A stretch of DNA of 64,000 bases, from the NCBI RefSeq assembly GCF_016545825.1, contig NC_052619.1, positions 39,647,682 through 39,711,681 of the forward strand, written 5' to 3'. Positions 46,623-58,863 of this stretch are shown here, in pieces. The notes below the pieces were generated by a model. That model saw only the letters and a list, made by a program, of their open reading frames with translations. It was not told the DNA's origin and made no database searches. The first letter of the stretch is position 1; the number at the start of each line of letters is the position of its first letter. The position numbers and the translations under genes were made by a program. This stretch comes from Eucalyptus grandis (taxonomy: Eukaryota; Streptophyta; Magnoliopsida; Myrtales; Myrtaceae).

Positions 46623-48094
46623 AAGAAGAATTGTGTATTGATTCTTGATGATGTGTGGGAACATCTTGATCTTGAAGAGGTGGGATCCATGTTAGAGCAC
46701 ATGGATTTAAGTTCGTCTTAATCACTCGATCCTTTGATGTGTGCCGCCAGATGCAATGTCAAGAAAAGACAAAAATCGATCCTCTATCTCAAAAAGAGGC
46801 CGAGAGTTTGTTTTTGGAGGAGCTTGGACCTTAAATGCCACTTAATTTGGAAACTGAAGCAATTGTGAAGTCCATTGTTAAAGAATGTACTGGCTTGCCG
46901 ATTGGAGTCATCACGATGGCAAGAACCATGCGAGGAGTGACTGATGTGTTTGAATGGAGGGATTCCTTGGTGAAATTGAAAGAATCAAGTATAGGACAAA
47001 CAAATATGGAGAAGAAGGTGTTAATGAATCTGAAATTCAGTTATGATCGCCTTGGTAATCCCAATGTGCAACAATGCTTCTTATCTTGTGCACTTTATCC
47101 AGAAGATGAATTGATTCATAAGTTTGAGTTGGTAGAATTCTTTATCGACCAAAGATTGATTGGTGAATTGAATACAAGGAAGGAACAATATGATAGAGGC
47201 CTCACCATAATGAACAAATTGGAAAATGTTTGTCTATTGGAATATTATGATAGTCCATGGAGTGTTTATGGGAAAAGGATGAAGATGCACGATTTGATTA
47301 GAGACATGGCATTGCACATCATGAGTGCGACTTCGATTGTAAAATCGGGAAAGGGATTGAAGAGGATTCCACATGAGGAATATTGGACTGATGCTTTGGA
47401 GAAAGTGTCTCTAATGAAAAATAACATTAGCGAATTTTCGTTGAACTTGTCACCAAATTGCCCTAAGCTATCAACTCTTCTATTAGATTATGGCTTGTCA
47501 CATGATGTGGTCATCCCTAATTCCTTCTTCAAAAATTTATGCGAGCTAAAGGTTCTAAATTTGAGTGGACATAATATGACAGAACTTCCAAATTCCATCT
47601 CAGACTTGGTAAACTTGAGGGCATTATTGCTTCGATATTGTATGGAATTGCGCCATATTCCTTATCTAGGGAAGCTCACATCTTTAAGAAAGTTGGACGC
47701 TAAAAACTGTAGGAGTCTTGAAGCCCTTGAGGGTCTGGAAAAGTTGGTGAACTTGAGATACCTTGACCTTATTGAAACACGTATTGAGAGATTGCCCAAA
47801 GGAATGTTGGACCATTTATTAAACTTGCAATATCTTAAATTTTTGGTGGTAAATAAAGAAGACATTACAAAATTGGAGGCATTGGAGACATCTAGATGCT
47901 ACCTTAAAAATGTGGATGATTTCAACAAGTGTGTGAGTGCTATTGAGCGGAGTAATAACCCTCGCTATTACGACCTCAACGTGCATCTAGAAAAAACAAA
48001 GTTTATTGCGGAAGTAAGTGATCATACTCGATTTGGGAATTTGAGGAATTTGGGGAGGGAGTCATCATTTGGGACTGGGGTCATGCCATTGTGA
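46623..48094 (+). pseudogene. NLR NB-ARC 3' half and LRRs
   Basis: After the LTR the NB-ARC continues: VLILDDVWEHLDLEEVGSML, VLITRSFDVCRQMQCQEK, a TAA at 46832-46834, then VKECTGLPIGVITMARTMRG, CFLSCALYPEDELIHKFELV and KMHDLIRDMALHI (MHD motif). LRRs follow (LKVLNLSGHNMTELPNSISD, LRYLDLIETRIERLPKGM). The 419-codon frame from 46835 is the longest intact piece of the gene. Without a P-loop it could not work as a sensor by itself. Confidence 0.88.
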
Positions 48095-48296
48095 GCGTAG
48101 GAGGCGAATGCACTGGCATTTTTATTTTGATTCCCGAGATGCGCAAGAAATGAGAATGAGAAAATGTGACTATATAACAAATTTGTCGGCATCGGTCCAC
48201 TTGAATGCCTAAAGCATCTAGCAATAGAAGAATGGGGAAACTCGGAGGTTCTCTGTGGAGGAAGAGATGAAGAAGTAATCGATAGTCGTGACTCCC

Positions 48297-48345
48297 AGCC
48301 CCACCCCTACCCCTACCCCTACCCCCTACCCCCTACCCCTCTCCT
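48297..48345. repeat. (CCCCTA)n minisatellite
   Basis: About eight units of CCCCTA with one- or two-base variants (CCCCCTA) occur in the LRR 3' part of the NLR relic. It differs from the plant telomere repeat CCCTAAA. Confidence 0.85.
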
Positions 48346-49130
48346 CTTCCCGAGGCTTAGGGTTTTGCAAATATGTAGATGTCCGAAACTGAAGTATCTC
48401 TTTGGTCATGGGTCTAAATCCAACCTTCCGCATCTACGAAGTATTGAAATATATGGACTGAGGTGGGGATAATAGCAGCAGTTACATCCCCACCACCGCA
48501 TCCACTCCCATTTTTCCCTAGTCTGGAACAGATTTCTATTGAGGAATGTAATAAAATGAAGAGAGCGGTGGAATCTGAGTGGATGCCCCCACTTCCCTAC
48601 TCTGAAAAGAATCAAAGTTAGATATTGTGAGAAGATGGAGGAGATAATCGGAGGTCCTCCACCATACTTGCTAGTTGAAGATATTTCTCTCCAATCTCTT
48701 AGGGTAGAATGTTGTGGTAACATGAGAAAGCTGTTTCCGCATGAGTGGCTGCTCCATCTTCGAAATCTTCAAAGTATCGTCCTTCCAGCCTTCTTCAATT
48801 TCTCTCCCAAAGCTGGAGAAGTTGGTGCTAGGCAATCTACCCCAGCTGAAGAGCATATGCGAAGTCCCAATAAGCTGCGATTCCATGATATATTTGATTG
48901 TGGACAATTGCTCAGAACTGAAGGGGATTCCTTTGCAACTGCAATTGCGTGAAAGTGAGGAGCTTCCGCATATTTGGGTGGAAGATGAAGAAATGTGGAA
49001 GATGCTGATGTGGGATCATCCGAATGCTCAGGCTATTCTTCAACCTTATCTCCAAAAAGGGGAACACACTAATAGAGAAAGTCCTTTATTCTGGGAGGGA
49101 TGGAGTTCTCCAAATGCTATAGGTTAATGA

Positions 49131-49560
49131 GTTTAATCGATATACAATTGCTTCACTTCTTAAAAGTCCTTACAAAGATGTAGCTTTTCCGTCTATATGG
49201 TCACGCAGCTCTCTCTAACAGTGCCCTTTTGCAGAACTGGACCCCAAGGGAAAGGATCTCCTGTGACTCTGCTCTTGAAGAAAGCCCTACTGCTCGAGCA
49301 TGCTTTCCTGCAAACTCGACTCAAGTTGCCATATGGATTGACTTTCTTTCAAGTGGCCATGCTTTGTGTATTTTGAATGCGATCGCAAATCTGGTTGATA
49401 TTTCAGGTTAGTCACCATACCTCCACCTCCAAAGCCGAGGATTAAAGCCACGACACCGTCCATATTTACCGACTCGTAATCAAGTCTCTACAAACTCTTG
49501 AGAGTTGACAAATTTAAAAAGGCTTTCCAATTTCCACCCACTTGGAAGAAAAAACAAGCT
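49131..49560. other. Downstream flank of NLR; coding-like scrap
   Basis: 49230-49330 has protein-like stretches in changing frames (DPKGKDLL, LLEHAFLQTRL) that recall the end of a MAPKKK kinase domain, as at 19600. It is too short and broken to assign. The remainder shows nothing. Confidence 0.3.
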
Positions 49561-51510
49561 CAGGCTTAGCCTTAGGACATCGAAATATATTTTATTTTTC
49601 ATTTACGGAACTTCGTGGATAGTGATTACATTTTGTTGTTCGATTTCTCTTCTTACTCTTTCATCTTTATATTCATAAGCATTATCTATGTAACTATAAC
49701 TTATCGATGGCTTGATTTGCCTTCTTTGTCTATCTGCTACTATAATGTCTGTTGAGTCTACTATTTATTTCGTATCACTGATTTTAGGAGCTGTAGCCTC
49801 ATTTGTAGTCCCAACCTCCGTTGCCTCTGAGGTCTCTAGAGTCTCCACTTGAACCTCCAACTCACTACCAACACTGTGATTTCTTTGCTCTACCATTGGT
49901 ATCTCAAGACTCCTCTATCAAAGCATAGCTTTCTTGTAAGAGATCATGTCTTTGTTAGCTAGAAAATAGAGTGATCTTGGATCAATGCATCACGGTTGAT
50001 AGACTTTCACACTACATGCATAACCTAGAAATATGAACTTTTTCTTCATCGGCTCAAGCTTACCATCACCTACATAAGCATACATAGAATACTTGTAATC
50101 CAAAGTCTTCCAAATGATAGCAAATGATAGAGATTGATTAACAAGGCAACGATTCCAAAACTATAGCCCAAAATTCCTTGCCTAGACTTGTATGCGAAAA
50201 CATGCATTGAGCTTGCTCAAGTTAAATTTTTGTTTGTTCATTCTGCAATGTCATTTGGCTGTGGTGTTCTAGGCATTGTGCAATGTCTCATATCCCCCCC
50301 TCTCTATGGTAGAGTTCAATAATATCTTTACTACAAAACTCCATGTCATCATCGATTCTATGACAGTTGGTTTGTTTATTTGCCTGCTTCTTAATCACTA
50401 CCTTAAACTTCTTGAATCAATTTAATACATTAGATTTGTACTTCATGAAGTATACCCACACCTTCCTTGAATGGTCGTTAATGAACGTCGGTATATATCG
50501 AGCATCTCCTTTTGAAGGAACCAAAGATGTTTCCCAATTGTTTGAACGAATGCATTCAATCGGTTGCTTAATCAAATGAATAGTTGTGCTGAATTTAATC
50601 TAGTGTCGCTTCCCAAAAATGTAGTGCTTACACAAATTCAACTTTCCTATATTCTAATCCTTTAGCATTGTCCTCTTGCTCAACATCATCGAATCTGCCT
50701 CGCTTATGTGCCCCAACCATATATGTTATAATTGAGTTAGGTATTTGTCTAACTCACCTAATGAAATTGTAATAGCTCTTGTCATGGTTTTTCATAGTAG
50801 ATGATAGAGAGAATTTACTTCCCCTTTATCATTATCACATCACACGAAAATCTTTAGTAGTTCACCTTCAATGTGCTTACACCTAATGTTATCGTGTGGT
50901 CCCCCCTCCCAAAAAAAATAGGTTCTTTTTTCGCTCCAATACATGTCCCCATGTCTTTCAGTGTACGTACTAGTCCATCGTGCATTCAAATCCAATCTAT
51001 GCATATTCCCAAAACTTTGCATGTTGCATTATTCCCAATCAAAATTCCACCACCATCTGCAATTTGATAAATCATATCATAAGAACACCCTAAATCCAGC
51101 ACTTTGTTCATCACCTAACAAGCCAGTAGTCACACACAAAATAGCCTACGTTCATGACCTCCATCTTTATGATTGCATACTTCAAGACTAACTCAGACTC
51201 ATCCTAGGACAATTTTTTGGTGCACTTTAGGAGTCCCTTGCACTTGTTTTTGTCGTCAATGTCATCACTTTCGTGTTATTGTTGGTCTGGAATTTCTTAC
51301 TTTTCACGACAAATTAGATCCAATAATTGGGGGTCTATGGCTGATCATTTTACCTAAGATACACTCGATGAAAAGTGGATAGGAATGAAGAAGCTTTTGC
51401 ACCAAAAGCTCCAGAGCGAAGAGGACCAAGAGAGTAAAGAGAGAGTTAGTGACGAAAAGGACACTAAAAACTAGGCCCCACTTAGGACACCTGTCAATCA
51501 CTTAAGGGAT
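49560..51510 (-). mobile_element. Degraded Copia fragment: protease, GAG-pre-integrase, integrase
   Basis: In broken minus-strand frames: VLDLGCSYDM (protease, DSG changed to DLG, about 51090), GNNATCKVLGI, MHDGLVRTL, a GAG-pre-integrase stretch LNLCKHYIFGKRH (about 50620), HSRKVWVYFMKYKSNVLN (integrase core, about 50450), RHCTMPRTPQPNDIAE (about 50275), and GDGKLEPMKKKFIFLGYACS (about 50060). The linker before RT, with RRQIKPSISYSY, is at about 49720. RT and RNase H are absent, and no LTR was identified. Confidence 0.72.
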
Positions 51511-53635
51511 AGGCTCATGGTCTATATGATAGGTGTTGATACCTGATTTTTATCGATGTGTTAGACAAGGTAAATCTCGAGATTAGGGCTTTCAATTACA
51601 ACAAAACTCGTTTCTTGGTCAAAAATGTCATTTTCATTATTTTTTTTTTCATTGGCTCTTCATTTGTAAATAATTTTCTAGTCATTTTCATTAAAAGGCC
51701 AAAAAGTCAAAATTTTGACTTTTGAGTTGACTTTTTGATCAACTATTTAATTAAAAGTCAACCCAAGGTCAAAATTTAGCTTTTTGTTGAAAAAAGTTTC
51801 CAATTGGTCATAATTTCACTTTAACCACTATAGTTTTCCCAAAAAAAAAAAAAATCAAAGTTTTGATCATAAAATTAACCTTTTAATGATAAGTTAGTAG
51901 TCAACTCTTTGACCAAAATTTTTAAAAAAAATGTAAAGACTCAAAAATCATCTTATTTTAGCTTCAATTTGACTTTGGTATTGTAAATTTTACAAAAAAT
52001 GATTAAGAATCTCATTTTTGAATCTTTCATATTTAGATTCAAAATCAATCAATAATAAAATTACTTTCTTTCTAGTTGTATTTTGACTTAACTTCTTTTA
52101 CAACATTTGAACTAGAGGCCATTGGCCATTTCAAGATCATATGTGCAATCATTTTAGTGACTAGATAGGTTTTTCAAGCAAGAGGGACCATAGGCATTCA
52201 AGTGAGGGAGACGACTGATACCATTGTTGTAGAAAGCAAGCTTACAAAGGGTAATGGAGGAGAGAGATGAAAAAAAATGCCAATATTTTATCTTCTTCTT
52301 CATTGGATAGTAGCCAAAAAAGTCCACATGGACTGATTTTTTAAAAATGCCAAGTCACATTAAATTTTTAATTATAAAAGTCACGTAATTTCTGGCCAAA
52401 ATTTCTTGCTAGAGGTACTTAACTAATTGTTTTTTTCTCTACTTTGGCACTAAAGTAACCGCCATACACAACTTTCAACATTTCTAATATCCTTCTTGCA
52501 ATCTCTAGGTATCCAAAATTCTATGCTCATGCTCTTGCATTAGTAAAAAAACATATAACAATAATAATATGTTATATGCTAATAGATAGACAAATGGGCA
52601 ATTCAATTGAGTCCACTTAACTCTCGTTTTATACCATGATTCTATTATAGATTCAAACTTTTTATTAATCTTTCTCATGTCTCTCTAGAAGCTCGTTTGG
52701 TCTAATTGTAGCTAAACTATAACTATGTTATGTCGTAACTATTTTATGAAGTGTCATAACTTTTATGTTTGGTAATACATATTTTATAATTGAAATACCC
52801 CAAAACTGTGTGAAACAGCTTCTCAAAAGTTATTATAGCCTTGCTGGTATGACAATCGTGAGGTACTTGCCAAATACCTTGTGAAATCTAAAGCCCCAAT
52901 TTTCATAACCGAAACTGATGCAGGGTTCAAGTGCATTTCCAACAACCCAAAATGTATATGAAGAGAGAAAAATCCATTGTCCTTTGGCTAATATATATGA
53001 AGAGAGAAAAATCACGCATGAGAAGTTGTGAAACATAGTTTGTTTGAATATGTTTCCTAATATAATTGTGGTGTCAACGCAGATAAATATGGATTCGTTC
53101 TTAATAAATAAACTAGTGGACCTATTCGGTTACTGTACTTGACTGGAACTCGAGTGGGTCCACGAATCGGTAGGCTAGTTCCCAGTTTTGGATTCTATAG
53201 TGGGAAACGGCCCATCCTAAAATCGATCACCCCACTATTAATACTACATAATATATCACACATTTTAGATCTCTTTCTTGTATATACATGTATTGTTATC
53301 AATTTTCTCTGATGTAGAACTCAATTGTCTTGTAACATGAAAACACGAAATTTTTGTGCATGCTGATGAATTCAAACAAAGGTATATTAAAAAAAAAAAA
53401 ACTATGGTAAAGAGGACATATATTCTATTAGTGAAAAGAAAAAAAAATAATTAAAGAAATCATATCATATAGAAAAAGAAGGATCTGTGTGGCCCGAAAA
53501 TAATAAGAGTGACACGTGTCAATTAAAAACTAGTAAAATTTTGTTTTGAGTGCTGTGAGTAGATCAGGTCAATAGGAAGATTTAGATATGTTAGGTCAAG
53601 CACTGGGCTAAAAGTCTCGCCATGCCCACTATTAA
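51511..53635. other. AT-rich repeat DNA, no gene
   Basis: Starts near a GTGTTGATACCTGATTTTTA motif (51531) that resembles the beginning of the solo LTR at 43297, so an old LTR may start here. It contains repeated AGTCAAAATTTTGACTTTT-like palindromic words (51705-51790). 52690-53060 looks like decayed MITE sequence. No supported gene. Confidence 0.4.
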
Positions 53636-56600
53636 GGGCCCGTATGGTAATGTTTCTATTTCTTCCGATTTGGTAATGCCAAACTTATTTTTCTATTCCT
53701 CAGAGTAGAAAAGTAGCTGGAAAATAGATTTGGAATAGAAATAAGAAACAAAAAAAAGTAGCTTCTTATTCCCAGGAACAATTTCTAGAAATAAGTCTTT
53801 TTTTTCTTTTCTATTTTTCTTTTATTCTTCTTCCTTGTTGCGACCACCGCCAACTGCCTACCCACTGCCAGCCACCTCTGACCACTTGCAACCACTGTAA
53901 GCCAACCGTCGGCAACCAACCATCATCGATGCCAACCTCCGGCACCGCCCAACTATTGGGGACGGTCATCGCCACCCACAACCCACCAGCCAACGATCGC
54001 CACCAACTACCTTTATTGCCGCTTGACTGTCGTCGCTATCACCCAACTGTCGGCAGCCTGTCGTTGCCGTCTACCATTGCCCGACACCGCATGACCACTA
54101 CTTACCGTTGGACCACCAACCGTCACCATCGATCGCCAAGCAAACGGGTGGCCGCAGGAGGGGGCAACAACCAATGGGCTATGAACGACGGTCTTGCGGC
54201 AGCGGTTGGTGATGTTGGTCGGCAATCCTACAACAGAGGCAGCAGTCATGTGACATTCTAAATTTTAGGTTATGTTTTCAATTTAATGAGTTAGGCATTT
54301 CATCGACGCACCTATAGTGTTATTCTCTAAACTAATCACTCATGAGATAGCTAGACTATCTAGGGAAGCTAATAAGGAATTTTAATGCAATAAACTTGAT
54401 AATTCGATCAAAGAATCGATTGCTCGATCGTGCTCATCTGCAATGATCATTACGGCACCATCAAAATTGATCAGAGATTATAGATAGGTCGATTTAACTA
54501 AGATATGTGATTAGTGTGTGGTTGATTCCACCAAATTACAAAATTTCTGTTAAACAGCACTAGACCGATTCTTCTGTAATTTCTGCACCATGTGCCCGTA
54601 TTTGAAATTTTGAGATTTCTACAACAACTGAGAGTCGCAACTATGTCGAAGATGTATAATGTGACTCAAAAATAATCGACCACGGGTCAATTGCACTAAA
54701 AATTTTTAAAAGCTACCCGGTAGGTTAGGTCATGCTAAAATCGTGCCAGATTGAAATTAACTGCAAATTTGAACTCAATTTCAGAAATTGAAAGTTCTAT
54801 CATATCATGATTTATTTTAGGAATGTCGACTCATCCTCTGAAGAATTTTCAGCGAGTTTGAGATTTTTACAAAAAATCAATTCGGACGATTAGGAAAATA
54901 ATGAAAATTTGGATGGGACAAATTGTAGGGATTTTTGGCCTTCTTATCAAGCTATTTGGCGAAGGGGACTTGTGGAAATTATATGGACTTCTTCATCATC
55001 AAAATTGGACCTCAAATTGGAGAGATTGGGGATGAAATTGAAGTCCAAATTGAATAAATTCAAAGTTAGGCATGGGGGGTGCAACATTTGGTACCAAATT
55101 GTTTTTTTGGGGGATTAAAAATACAAGAAAGTAATAGGGGGGACCAAGCAATTAATTAAGGGGATATTTTGCTTTGACTCTCCCTCACCGCGGCTTCTCT
55201 AGCAAGCCTCGCCAGCTACTTCCCTCCTTCGGTCTCTCTCCCGTGCACGCCATCTTCATCGACTTCCCCCTTCGCAGTTTCTGTTTTATTTTCATTCTCT
55301 GCACATTCCTTTGCAGCCCACGCTCTCTGTTTCCCCTCATCAAACTCCCCTCAGCTTATGCCGAATTGCCAGTGCTAGCTCTACTCAGCCCACAATCAAA
55401 CTTCCCCCTACAGTAGCTCTTCCACCGAATTTCCCTCTCTCTGCCATGCCAGCTCATCCCAGCATCTGCTCCCCTATTGATCGTCCCTCTCCACTGACCC
55501 TCCATTTCTCTTATGTGCTACCCCACTGCCAACGTTCATCCCACCACTGTTTCTCTTCATCCGCTGCCCTGCCCACGAGAAGTCTCACCGAGTCAAACTC
55601 TGGCAGAATTCTCCCCGTTGTTGACTCGCAAGCCCCATCGAAGCAGCTCCTCTCCTTCGTCCATCTTCATTTCACTATCCGTAGCCCCTACAGTAGCTTC
55701 GTTCCAGCGACATTCCCCGAGCCCAATAGTCCGCAAGCTCAGCCCGCACATCTTAGCTTGTCTTTAGTCACGCGCAGCTTGCTTCAGCCCAATTTTGTTC
55801 CAGCTCGATTCAAGAACAAATCTCAGGCCATTTTCGGGCCCTCTCGAGCCTTCGTTGGCGCCGCCACAAGCCCAAGTTTTAGCTGCCATCGCGTCGCTGT
55901 CACAATGAACTGGTTTTTGCACTAAACTGGTGAGTTTATGCACTAAACTCTACTTAAGATGCTCATGACGTTTAAGGGGTGTTTAGTTTAAGTTAATTAT
56001 GGATTAGGTGGTTAGTTAGATTAGAATAATGATTTAATTAGTTAATTATACATGTTAGATGGTTAGAATAGCATAATTAAAGACTAGGTAAGTTGTATTA
56101 TTTATCTAGATTGGTTTAGGAATTTTGCGGACTTGTTTCGGTATTTAATTAGGTTTTTCCAGCCTAAGTTAGTATTTTTGGTATTTAATTGAATTATTTA
56201 ATTAATTTTGATAATTATTTAATTATTTATTATTTTTTGGAAATTCGATTCGGATAGCCGGTGACCGGAATTTCATGCTGATTGCAATGGTGTGTTAAGT
56301 TTATGCAATTGAGTATTAATTTGTGCAAATTGAGTGCTGATTGGAATTTTGGTTAATTATTACAAAATTTGTGGATTTTGATATTTATTCAGAAAATCAT
56401 AGGTGTCGGGTTTTAACACTGAAAATAGTTTTATATACTATATAAGATAGTGGGATTTTAAATAATGGACTATCAATTTTTTTGATTTGATCTAACCGTG
56501 TATCCACACTTGACTAATTTACCGTGTATTTCTAATACGAAGAAAATATGACAGGTTCACCATTTTAATTGAGGTATTTGAGTGCAATGCATGGTGTCTA

Positions 56601-57712
56601 GGGACGAGATTGAATGGTCGTGCATCGGTTAAGATAAACTGTTCTAGGCTGTTAAGATGGACGTTACCCCTATATAGGACGCCCTTAGACAACGGGAAGC
56701 CAGTTGTAGTAGATTCTGGACCCTTACTCCTTCGGGAAAGTCGTTTGATAAAGACTTAGCCATGCTCAATGGGGTGAGACAACGCATGGCAACGGTAGAA
56801 GACCGCCGAACAGATAATAAGTCGTGCTATATACCGAGATCAAAAACTAGGAACGCATGATTAATTGTCAAATTATGGACAAAATTATGTGGCACGATGT
56901 GGGACGTGTCATAACAATTTAGCCCTATAATTAGGACCTCTATGCTTGTTTGAATTTTGAGTGTGGTGTTTCAATTAATTGAGCTTGATTGCTGCTCATG
57001 CTTTTCATGCTGTCTGTGATATGAACTGTACTGACCTACAGGGTGAATCTGAGGCGAGATAAGTCTCTATGGTTGTGTAATTGTGTGGTTAGGACACCTC
57101 TGAGCATATTACCCTCTTAATTGGGGTTTAAAGCGTGAACTCGCTAAGATTTATATCTCACCCAGTCGTGAGCTCATTTCTTTTCAAGGCGTAGAGTGGA
57201 GGGTCTAGAACCAAGCTGAGAGGATCCAAGGTGTAGGTCAGATAGGACAATCTCTTTTTTAGAACTAGTCTTTTGAAGTCTTTTGATTATAGACTTTTGT
57301 ACATGACTCAGTATGTTTATAAAAACATGTTTTGTTTGTAAATCTGTTATTCTGCTTTTTTATCTCGAGATGGTTATTGTCAAGGAATTTATTATTCTGG
57401 CTTTTACATGTGCAATAAAATGAAAGGGTCAGCGACTCATCCTGGGAAGACGCAAAATTTTATTGACCATTGAGGGATGGGCATGCACTTGAGGATCGAG
57501 GCATGACAAGTCATGCGGCGGTCAATGATCCGTGAGTATGAAATAAAAACGAATAAATACAATAATTTATAAATTGTACCAAACACATTTCTATTTTTTT
57601 CTATTCAAATAATATAAATTTTGTATAGTTACCAAACACCTTATTTTACTCCTAAAAGAATTATTTCAGAAAGGAAATAGTTTCCTCGAATAAAAACATT
57701 GCCATGCACACC
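53636..57712. mobile_element. Long-TIR foldback element, copy A, carrying a solo LTR
   Basis: The left end GGGCCCGTATGGTAATGTTT follows TTAA. The right end, reverse complemented, reads GGTGTGCATGGCAATGTTTT and is followed outward by TTAA (57713-57716). The interior has pyrimidine-rich arms and a GC-rich core of CCACCGCCAAC-like words (53838-54243). The right arm matches copy B at 36822 over 200 bp. Removing the LTR at 54249-57508 leaves about 0.8 kb without a transposase. Confidence 0.65.
54249..57508. mobile_element. Solo long LTR (3.26 kb)
   Basis: Starts TGTGACATTCTAAATTTTAG and ends GAGGCATGACA, with AGTCA on both sides (54244-54248 and 57509-57513). The inner sequence contains no PBS, gag or pol. 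The 3' third has the GTGAGCTCATTTCTTTTCAA phrase seen in Gypsy chromovirus (Tekay-like) LTRs; this family link is tentative. A C-rich tract (55170-55920) holds an open Ser/Pro-rich frame of 204 codons (55311-55925) that I do not consider a gene. Confidence 0.82.
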
Positions 57713-57716
57713 TTAA

Positions 57717-58001
57717 ATGAACATACAAAATTTCTTGGGCCTAAGTGGAGGCCCAACAATACATATGCTTGAAGCATCTGCAGACCATGTACACAGATGG
57801 AAGACAATATTGCATAAGAATGTTCTTTTGCTGCAAGATAATTCCCAATTTAATCGGTCTCCTAGGAAAGATCCATATGATCGAAAGGATGTAGAGAGTT
57901 GATAGAAAAGCAAAAAAAATACATATACTTGCTATAGTAATTAGATATCCTTTTCTAATAGAGAAACACATTTGTTTTGCCGATCAAGGCGATACTGAAG
58001 T
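57717..58001. other. 3' flank of the ABC transporter gene
   Basis: No coding segment. It would contain the 3' UTR and terminator of the minus-strand transporter. Confidence 0.5.
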
Positions 58002-58863
58002 TTACCGCCTCTGGAAATTGAGTATCTTGATGGAAATGGCGAAAACGAATGCGAAAAGCATTGTGAATCCTATCATTGCTGCGGCAATCGCGCCCAAAAA
58101 ATCGTGTCGATAACCAAAGTAATCTCTCATGTATTCTTCCACTGTGTCCCCAGTGTCTTCAAGCGTATTTGTCAAATCGCCGAATTGAGAGACCACCAAT
58201 CCATATAAAGTCCAAGAAATGGGGCACGCCCAGTAGTACCATCTCCACCAGATAGGTATCCTCTGTTTAAAAAGTAGTCATGAGGATGTTCACAAATAAG
58301 GCATCACACTTGATATTGACAACAAAATTAGCATAAACATGAAAATCAATAGGTTGCTATAGAACTTACAGTCCTTGGCACGATGAAACCTGAAAAGAGG
58401 TTCCATATGGCATAGAATGCAAAAGAGACGATGGAAGCGATGTGGTGGTTTGGGGTCATGCTCACGGCCATCATACCATAGTATGTGAAATACAACAACG
58501 TGAAGAACATGAAGAATAGATACCAGAAAAATTTTGCAACGGTCCATTTGAATCCAATCATTGCATAAACTATGATACCATATGATATAGCTTGCACGAG
58601 GACATAAGGGACTTCAATTAGAACCTAGAAAATAAAGATGAATCTCATAAGTAACTTTCTAGTTTTGATTCATACATAACACCATTTAGAATAAGTGTAC
58701 CCGAAATCATTTGGAAGCAATTTTACCTGTGCTAACGCATATGGTGGGGCCGAGTACATCCCTGCAGCTCGCTCTCTATAGAAAACCGTTCTCTCCACTG
58801 CAACAACTGGTTGCACAGAAGCTGCATTTTGGACCCCAAGGAAGACAAGAGCCGCATACATAG
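58002..58863 (-). pseudogene. ABCG/PDR full-size ABC transporter, last three exons, cut by a retrotransposon
   Basis: Exons: up to 58863-58727 ([39 protein letters not shown]), 58624-58370 (LIEVPYVLVQAISYGIIVYA, YYGMMAVSMTPNHHIASIVS, NLFSGFIVPRT) and 58262-58002 (RIPIWWRWYYWACPISWTLY, ending ILNFQRR and stop). All borders are GT/AG and the frame is intact in this part. These are the C-terminal membrane segments of a pleiotropic-drug-resistance pump, plasma-membrane exporters of terpenoids and hormones. The SIRE element begins right after the CTATG target site at 58859-58863, within the codons for SMYAA. So this allele lacks continuity to its nucleotide-binding domains, unless they resume beyond 64000. 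Confidence 0.88.
58859..58863. repeat. Predicted target duplication of SIRE element (CTATG)
   Basis: Five host bases immediately outside the 3' LTR end. The partner copy should lie outside the window. Confidence 0.6.

Larger units (their letters stand above)
38959..49130 (+). pseudogene. BED-CC-NB-ARC-LRR resistance (NLR) pseudogene, multiply interrupted
   Basis: Order: BED finger exon (38959-39378), a low-complexity exon present twice (39498-40117 and 41379-41998), exon 42186-42520, then a CC/NB exon from 42621. The NB-ARC P-loop GMGGVGKTT is at about 43080. A solo LTR interrupts at 43297-46622, after which kinase-2 VLILDDVWEHL, RNBS-B VLITRSFDVCRQMQ, GLPIGV, CFLSCALYPEDEL and MHDLIRDMALH follow (46628-47310). 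LRRs extend to 48094 and, in other frames, to 49130 (LPKLEKLVLGNLPQLKSI, ELPHIWVEDEEMWK). The class resembles RPS5-like CC-NLRs with a BED domain. Intact relatives are intracellular immune receptors. Breaks: frameshifts near 42318 and 43165, TAG at 41632, TAA at 46832, stop at 48094, and the insertions. Confidence 0.85.

Noticed and set aside
48297..48345. Interstitial telomere repeat
   Set aside because: The unit is CCCCTA, not CCCTAAA, and lengths vary.
53811..54261. ORFs in the CCACCGCCAAC-rich stretch
   Set aside because: Low-complexity core of a transposable element; no conserved motif.
55311..55925. 204-codon Ser/Pro-rich ORF as a host gene
   Set aside because: It lies wholly inside a solo LTR with exact target duplications, has no domain, and shares its C-biased composition with the other solo LTR.
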